DNA from: Carboxylicivirga sediminis
GTDB taxonomy: Bacteria > Bacteroidota > Bacteroidia > Bacteroidales > Marinilabiliaceae
Length of the DNA: 64,000 nt
Assembly (NCBI RefSeq): GCF_018156225.1
Contig: NZ_JAGTAR010000002.1
Coordinates: 1 to 64,000, forward strand
Reading direction: 5' to 3'
Shown here: one piece after another, positions 59,189 through 64,000 of the stretch
How the letters are laid out: each line of letters opens with the position of its first letter
How positions within the stretch are numbered: position 1 is the first letter of the stretch
Program-made: the position numbers and the translations under genes
The notes under the pieces: model-generated
What the model was told of the DNA's origin: nothing
The model's database searches: none
The model's input: only the letters and a program-made list of their open reading frames with translations

Positions 59189-60373
59189 CTAATTATCAGC
59201 CATATCATCAAGCAGAACAATCTCTCCTTTTGAAATAATTTCTGTTTTACCAGCTTTTAGCGTATGGAACGGAGCATGTACACCCATTGAGAATTGAGAA
59301 CTGACAGTTCCTCCTGCCCAGGTATTATCACCAATATAAAAGGTAAGCATACCTGCCATTTCCCATGATGCGTAGCGGCTTCCTTTGGTATAAACCCGGT
59401 CACGGTTAATACCTATATCAAATATAGACAGGCAGTTCTTGTCGTCCGGATTTGATTTGAGAGCCTCCATGAGGATATCAACTTTGCCATCGGCAGTTAA
59501 ATCGGTAATTATACCATTTTTAAAGCTTATCCTGAGGTTGGTCATTACATCGCCACGGTAATTATAATGCGGAATGACCAATAATCCATTGGCCGATTGC
59601 GGTTCAACACATGTATAAACCTCACCTGCCGGTAACCAAGCTGATGTTGGGCCGCCATCATTGCTAAGCTTGGCACAATCACCACAATTTGTTCTCACTC
59701 CCGTGTCTGAAATCCTGAAGGTTAACATTGTACCTTCTTCACTTGACACTGTCATCTCGTGCCCCTTGGCGAGGTACTTTTTTAGTACTTCACTATCAAT
59801 GTGCATTAGCTCATAGTTAGTATCAATAGCTTTCCAGAAGTTATTAAGCATATCAGCATAATTCATGCCCATCATATTAGCATACGATTCACTTGGGATA
59901 CCGCCAGTTTGGCCAATATAAACCGCTCTGAATTTTGCCCGGTTAAAAGCGTCACGCAAAGCCATGTTTGCCGACCTGCTGGCCTTAAGTTTCTCTTCGG
60001 GCACATCGCTAAATAATGTTGGATCCTGCACAGAGCCAGCCGATATATAGCAATCAACCAGTCGCGCTTTCATCAGTGGATAAGGATTCACCATTTCCAG
60101 ATACTCGATAGGTGTTTCCATAATGGCACGATGGTTAGCCGTTGGTAAGTCCAATTCAACAGAATAATGACCTCCTGCCTTGGCAATTTCCACTACCAGG
60201 GCTTCAATGAGCTCCAATTCGGCTGGCGTACCTGTAACAACCACCACTTCACCGGTTTTAACATCTAATGATTGATTAACAATTTTATCAGCTATGGACT
60301 GATAGTCTGGCTTTTCCTGAGCCATAAGAGACACAGTTAAGCAAGCCATAACAATAGTAATCAGCGCTTTCAT
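59189..60373 (-). CDS. secreted M29 (thermophilic aminopeptidase)-like protein, possibly inactive
   Basis: The 394-residue protein has a signal peptide (MKALITIVMACLTVSLMAQ) and then the M29 aminopeptidase fold. The motif AWLPAGEVYT holds one metal-binding Glu at about 251. Elsewhere the expected metal ligands look changed: FDIGIN has Asp 319 where Glu is usual, TFYIGDN lacks the His of the family's IHIALG-type block, and VHAPFH (366-370) keeps His but not the following Asp. It may be inactive or use another chemistry. Ordinary M29 enzymes are cytosolic, so the signal peptide is notable. It stands alone, convergent with the TonB operon. Confidence 0.7.
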   Translation of the reverse strand: MKALITIVMACLTVSLMAQEKPDYQSIADKIVNQSLDVKTGEVVVVTGTPAELELIEALVVEIAKAGGHYSVELDLPTANHRAIMETPIEYLEMVNPYPLMKARLVDCYISAGSVQDPTLFSDVPEEKLKASRSANMALRDAFNRAKFRAVYIGQTGGIPSESYANMMGMNYADMLNNFWKAIDTNYELMHIDSEVLKKYLAKGHEMTVSSEEGTMLTFRISDTGVRTNCGDCAKLSNDGGPTSAWLPAGEVYTCVEPQSANGLLVIPHYNYRGDVMTNLRISFKNGIITDLTADGKVDILMEALKSNPDDKNCLSIFDIGINRDRVYTKGSRYASWEMAGMLTFYIGDNTWAGGTVSSQFSMGVHAPFHTLKAGKTEIISKGEIVLLDDMADN

Positions 60374-60704
60374 AACGATTTGATTTTAAAGATTAGAAAA
60401 GGATGGAAAAGAGTAACAGGGCAGTATTGAGAGTTTGTGCAGGGTATAAATAGCAAACTCACCAGTTATTAAACCACATGCAACAATCGAACAAGTTTCA
60501 CCAAAATTAACACATATACCAACTGATGGCAAGTGAAAGGTCTTTTTGCATTCACCAGTATAGCAAATATTATTACTAATCTGTCGTAATATGAAATTTT
60601 AAAAGGTGAACCTTACTCAAGCTATAGTCAGATTTTAATTAATTAAGTATCTTTGCATTCCTTATCTGTCAATAGATAAGTCTGTTATAAGTAAATAATT
60701 ATAG
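60374..60704. other. divergent intergenic region between the M29-like gene and lepA
   Basis: The 331-bp stretch carries the lepA promoter box and leader hairpin (listed separately). On the minus strand, TAATTTTG at 60509-60502 is a possible -7 box for the M29-like gene, with CTTG 20 bp upstream as a weak -33. No ORF was seen. Confidence 0.4.
60648..60680 (+). promoter_or_regulatory. -7 box and 5' leader hairpin of lepA
   Basis: TATCTTTG (60648-60655) matches TAnnTTTG; immediately after it CTTATCT pairs with AGATAAG (60661-60667 with 60674-60680, 6-nt loop). The hairpin would form at the very 5' end of the transcript, 24 nt before the start codon. Confidence 0.6.
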
Positions 60705-62492
60705 ATGAAGAATATACGTAATTTTTGCATCATTGCTCATATCGACCACGGTAAAAGTACTTTGGCCGACCGCTTGCTGGAATTCACCAAAACCGTTTCA
60801 GAGAAAGACCTCCAGGCACAGGTACTGGACAATATGGATCTGGAGCGCGAACGTGGTATTACCATTAAGAGTCATGCCATACAGATGGACTATGAGTTTG
60901 AAGGTGAAAAGTATGTTTTAAACCTGATTGACACGCCGGGACACGTTGATTTTTCATATGAGGTGTCGCGTTCTATTGCAGCCTGCGAAGGCGCTTTGCT
61001 TATTGTTGATGCTACGCAAGGTATCCAGGCGCAAACCATCTCCAACCTCTACCAGGCCATTGAGCACAATTTAGAGATCATTCCGGTAATGAATAAAATG
61101 GATTTGCCAAATGCCATGCCTGAAGAGGTGGAAGATCAAATTATTGATTTAATAGGCTGTGATCGAGAAGATATTATACGGGCCAGTGGAAAAACCGGCG
61201 AAGGGGTTGATGAAATATTAAGCGCCCTGATTCACCGCGTGCCTGCACCTGTAGGTGATGCGGATGCGCCTTTGCAATGTTTGATTTTCGATTCGGTATT
61301 CAACTCTTTCCGTGGTATCATCGCCTATTTTAAGGTGGTAAACGGAAGTATTAAGAAGGGCGACCATGTGAAGTTCTTCAATACCGGTAAAGAGTATCAT
61401 GCTGATGAAGTAGGTGTCCTTCGTCTGGATATGGAGCCACGTAAAGAATTAAAGACTGGTGATGTAGGTTATATTATTTCAGGCATTAAAACCAGTAAAG
61501 AAGTAAAAGTAGGTGATACCATTACGCACGTAAAGAACCGCTGCGAGAAAGCCATTGGTGGCTTTGAGGATGTGAAACCCATGGTATTTGCGGGTGTTTA
61601 CCCCATCGATGCCGAAGATTATGAGGATTTGCGCGCCGCCATGGAAAAATTACAGCTGAATGACGCCTCATTGACTTACGAGCCTGAATCGTCTGCCGCC
61701 TTAGGGTTCGGTTTCCGATGCGGATTCCTGGGCTTGCTGCACATGGAGATTATACAGGAGCGTCTGGACAGGGAGTTTGATATGGCGGTTATTACCACCG
61801 TGCCTAACGTGCCGTATATTGCGCACACAAAGAAAGGTGAAGTGATAAATATCCATACACCTTCAGAGCTTCCTGAGCCAACCGTATTAGAGAAAGTGGA
61901 AGAGCCCTACATCAGGGCATCGGTTATTACCAAGAGTGAGTACATTGGCAGTATTATGACGCTTTGCCTGGGCAAACGTGGCGAGCTGATTAAGCAACAT
62001 TACCTGACAGCCGACCGCGTTGACCTGGAGTTTGACATGCCACTGGCCGAGATTGTATTTGATTTCTACGATAAGCTGAAAAGTATTTCGAAAGGTTACG
62101 CCTCGTTTGATTACCATCCGATTGAGTTTAGGGCTGCTAAACTGGTGCGACTGGATATTCTGTTGAATGGTGAAAGTGTGGATGCCCTGTCATCGTTGAT
62201 ACACTTTGACAATGCCCAGGTATTTGGTCGTCGTATGTGTGAAAAGCTGAAAGAGCTTATCCCGCGTCAGCAGTTCGACATTGCCATACAGGCCGCAATT
62301 GGTGCCAAGGTGATTGCTCGTGAGACCGTCAAAGCCGTTCGTAAGGATGTTACTGCCAAATGTTATGGTGGTGATATCTCGCGTAAGCGTAAGCTGCTGG
62401 AGAAGCAAAAGAAAGGTAAGAAGCGTATGAAGCAGGTAGGTAATGTGGAAGTACCACAAAAAGCCTTCCTGGCAGTATTGAAGCTGGATTAA
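60705..62492 (+). CDS. lepA: elongation factor 4 (LepA)
   Basis: The 595-residue GTPase acts on the ribosome. Motifs: [15 protein letters not shown] (G1), [14 protein letters not shown] (G2), [12 protein letters not shown] (G3), and NKMDLPNA (G4). The LepA-only C-terminal domain is present ([50 protein letters not shown]), with the KCYGGD motif. Length is standard. It is monocistronic, with its own promoter and terminator. Confidence 0.97.
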   Translation: MKNIRNFCIIAHIDHGKSTLADRLLEFTKTVSEKDLQAQVLDNMDLERERGITIKSHAIQMDYEFEGEKYVLNLIDTPGHVDFSYEVSRSIAACEGALLIVDATQGIQAQTISNLYQAIEHNLEIIPVMNKMDLPNAMPEEVEDQIIDLIGCDREDIIRASGKTGEGVDEILSALIHRVPAPVGDADAPLQCLIFDSVFNSFRGIIAYFKVVNGSIKKGDHVKFFNTGKEYHADEVGVLRLDMEPRKELKTGDVGYIISGIKTSKEVKVGDTITHVKNRCEKAIGGFEDVKPMVFAGVYPIDAEDYEDLRAAMEKLQLNDASLTYEPESSAALGFGFRCGFLGLLHMEIIQERLDREFDMAVITTVPNVPYIAHTKKGEVINIHTPSELPEPTVLEKVEEPYIRASVITKSEYIGSIMTLCLGKRGELIKQHYLTADRVDLEFDMPLAEIVFDFYDKLKSISKGYASFDYHPIEFRAAKLVRLDILLNGESVDALSSLIHFDNAQVFGRRMCEKLKELIPRQQFDIAIQAAIGAKVIARETVKAVRKDVTAKCYGGDISRKRKLLEKQKKGKKRMKQVGNVEVPQKAFLAVLKLD

Positions 62493-62527
62493 AAAAAGCT
62501 CCCTGTTGGGAGATGGAAATAACTCGG

Positions 62528-62559
62528 GCTCGCTTAACTTGTTAAGCGGGCTTTTTTTT
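62528..62559 (+). terminator. intrinsic terminator after lepA
   Basis: GCTCGCTTAAC pairs with GTTAAGCGGGC (one G-T wobble in 11) around a 2-nt loop, followed by a T run, 35 bp after the stop. Confidence 0.85.
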
Positions 62560-62633
62560 ATACCACCTAATGACAGTCACACCCCTACTACAAGTAATTC
62601 ACCTACAGAATGAATAACCCTCCATCTTCTAAC

Positions 62634-62666
62634 AAAAAAAAAGCGGATGCTTTTCAACATCCGCTT
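62634..62666 (-). terminator. intrinsic terminator of aspA
   Basis: AAGCGGATG pairs with CATCCGCTT (9 bp) around an 8-nt loop; on the minus strand a T run follows. It lies 25 bp after the aspA stop. Confidence 0.85.
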
Positions 62667-62690
62667 TCTCAAATTAACTAATCAATATAA

Positions 62691-64000
62691 TTATTGGCAT
62701 GTACGTTTAGCCGGGCCAATCATATTTTCCGGCTTCAATATTTCTTTTAGTTCTTCCTCTGATAGAATACCTTCCTCCAGCACAATCTCATAAACACCTT
62801 TACCCGTTTTTAAAGCCTCCTTGGCAATGCGTGTACTGTTTTTGTAACCAATATGAGGATTTAAGGCGGTGACAATACCTATGCTCTTTAGCACCATATT
62901 TTCGCAAACATCTTCGTTGGCCGTAATGCCATCAATGCATTTAAGGCGCAAGGTATCCATGCCTCGCATTAAAAACTGGATAGACTCTAATATGCTATGA
63001 GCCAACACCGGCTCCATTACATTCAGTTGAAGCTGTCCGGCCTCGGCAGCAAAGGTCACTGTCAAATCGTTACCTATCACCTTAAAGCAAATCTGGTTCA
63101 TCACCTCAGGTATCACCGGATTAACCTTACCTGGCATAATAGACGAGCCAGGCTGCATCGGCGGCAGGTTGATCTCGTTTAAACCAGCGCGTGGTCCTGA
63201 CGATAATAAACGGAGGTCGTTACAGATTTTTGATACCTTAACAGCCATTCGCTTCAAAGCCGATGAGTAGATAACATATGAACCGGTATCAGGCGTTGCC
63301 TCAACCAAATCAGTCGCTAGTACTATAGGGTAGCCCGTTATCTCACACAAGTACTTCACACATGCTTCAGAATAGCCTTCCACTGAATTGATGCCAGTAC
63401 CGATAGCTGTGGCACCCATATTCACCTCTCTAAACAGGTTGGCATTCTGCGTAAGTCGTTCAATCTCTTCGCTCAGGGTCATGGCATAGGCACAAAACTC
63501 CTGTCCCAAAGTCATAGGCACAGCATCCTGCAGCTGTGTACGGCCCATCTTAATGATATTTGCAAATTTATTCCCTTTCTTCTTGAAGGCATCGACCAAC
63601 TGTTGCAAATGCTCAATCAGAATGTAATTCATTTTAATGAGCGATAGCTTAATGGCGGTCGGATAGGCATCATTGGTTGATTGCGACAGATTTACCACAT
63701 CGTTGGGTGAGCAATGCTCATACTGCCCCTTTTCGTAACCCATTAATTCCAATGCCCGATTGGCGATAACCTCATTAGCATTCATATTGGTGCTGGTGCC
63801 AGCGCCTCCCTGTATCATGTCAATGGGAAACTCCTTGTCAAACTTGCCTTCCATAACCTCTTTACAAGCCTGTACAACGGCACTTTTCACCTTATCATCC
63901 ACCAAACCCATTTCGTGATTGGCTTTGATAGCTGCCATTTTAACAACCCCAAGGGCCCATATAAAATGACGATATTGGCTCAGACGAGCCGTAGATATAT
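62691..64000 (-). CDS. aspA: aspartate ammonia-lyase, 5' end beyond the window
   Basis: The open frame runs from the stop at 62691 to the right edge with no stop codon, so the start lies outside. The 415 residues from the internal Met at 63938 plus 20 more codons up to the edge show the aspartase/fumarase family: IWALGVVKMAAIKAN, GGAGTSTNMNANEVIANRA, and the flexible substrate loop GSSIMPGKVNPVIPEV. It converts aspartate to fumarate and ammonia. Aspartase rather than fumarase is chosen from the NANEVIANRALELMG and the SPNDVVNLSQSTNDAYPTA tracts. The Met at 63938 is not the true start, since homology continues upstream. Confidence 0.93.
   Translation of the reverse strand, partial: ISTARLSQYRHFIWALGVVKMAAIKANHEMGLVDDKVKSAVVQACKEVMEGKFDKEFPIDMIQGGAGTSTNMNANEVIANRALELMGYEKGQYEHCSPNDVVNLSQSTNDAYPTAIKLSLIKMNYILIEHLQQLVDAFKKKGNKFANIIKMGRTQLQDAVPMTLGQEFCAYAMTLSEEIERLTQNANLFREVNMGATAIGTGINSVEGYSEACVKYLCEITGYPIVLATDLVEATPDTGSYVIYSSALKRMAVKVSKICNDLRLLSSGPRAGLNEINLPPMQPGSSIMPGKVNPVIPEVMNQICFKVIGNDLTVTFAAEAGQLQLNVMEPVLAHSILESIQFLMRGMDTLRLKCIDGITANEDVCENMVLKSIGIVTALNPHIGYKNSTRIAKEALKTGKGVYEIVLEEGILSEEELKEILKPENMIGPAKRTCQ

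Noticed and set aside
62691-63938. Taking aspA as complete with its start at 63938
   Set aside because: The same frame stays open to the window edge and the upstream codons continue the family pattern (IWALGVVK before the Met), so the true start is outside.

Overview
The window reads as chromosomal DNA of a Bacteroidota (Bacteroidetes) bacterium, most likely from a Bacteroidales/Marinilabiliales-like lineage. The evidence is SusC/SusD-type outer-membrane import genes with a FecR/ECF-sigma pair, a fused LpxC-FabZ, TlpA-type thioredoxin lipoproteins, DUF4843/DUF4876/DUF4857-type lineage-restricted families, a Bacteroidota ExbB-ExbD cluster, and promoter -7 boxes of the TAnnTTTG type. No rRNA, tRNA, CRISPR array, insertion sequence, integrase or phage gene was seen. 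It looks like core genome with two lineage-specific import loci.

Layout. 0.2-2.1 kb: a glutamate dehydrogenase of the NADP-like type and a small lipoprotein. 2.2-15.8 kb (all minus): one SusC/SusD import locus. In transcription order it encodes an ECF sigma factor, a FecR anti-sigma factor, a SusC with an N-terminal STN signalling domain, SusD, DUF4843 and PKD-like lipoproteins, a TlpA thioredoxin lipoprotein, a small lipoprotein, a trypsin-like protease and a second thioredoxin fused to a DUF3738-like domain. It has no glycoside hydrolase, so a non-glycan cargo is plausible. 15.9-18.3 kb: ExbB/ExbD energisers of TonB. 18.6-20.4 kb: type I asparaginase and TatD. 20.5-25.2 kb: a second glutamate dehydrogenase (NAD-like) and a large FAD/Fe-S D-2-hydroxyacid dehydrogenase. 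25.3 kb: a group III truncated haemoglobin.

26-32 kb (plus): the SUF iron-sulfur operon sufB-C-D-S-E with a DUF59 protein, followed by a small membrane protein and queG, itself a 4Fe-4S enzyme. 33.4-38.1 kb (minus): HD phosphohydrolase, lpxD, lpxC-fabZ and lpxA for lipid A. 38.4-43.1 kb (plus): rimP-nusA-infB. Then kdsB (minus). 44.1-49.4 kb (plus): a sigma-54 activator, lptE, an unknown protein, secG, groES and groEL.

49.6-59.1 kb (plus) is the least described part. It is an eight-gene apparent operon: TonB-dependent receptor, DUF4876-type lipoprotein, DUF6850-type outer-membrane barrel, ABC ATPase, permease, DUF4857-type membrane protein, an OB-like lipoprotein with a Cys/His cluster, and a PepSY-type membrane protein. 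The set looks like a complete envelope-spanning import or export machine, possibly for a metal, haem or siderophore. The intergenic DNA in front carries an operator-like repeat pair. The window ends with a secreted M29-like peptidase homologue that seems to lack metal ligands (minus), lepA (plus) and aspartate ammonia-lyase (minus), which runs off the right edge.

Functionally, ExbB/ExbD would power both TonB-dependent receptors; SUF would supply clusters to QueG and the FAD/Fe-S dehydrogenase; and the two glutamate dehydrogenases, asparaginase and aspartase handle ammonia, glutamate and aspartate/fumarate flow. All family names come from reading the translated sequences by eye; none was confirmed by a database search.
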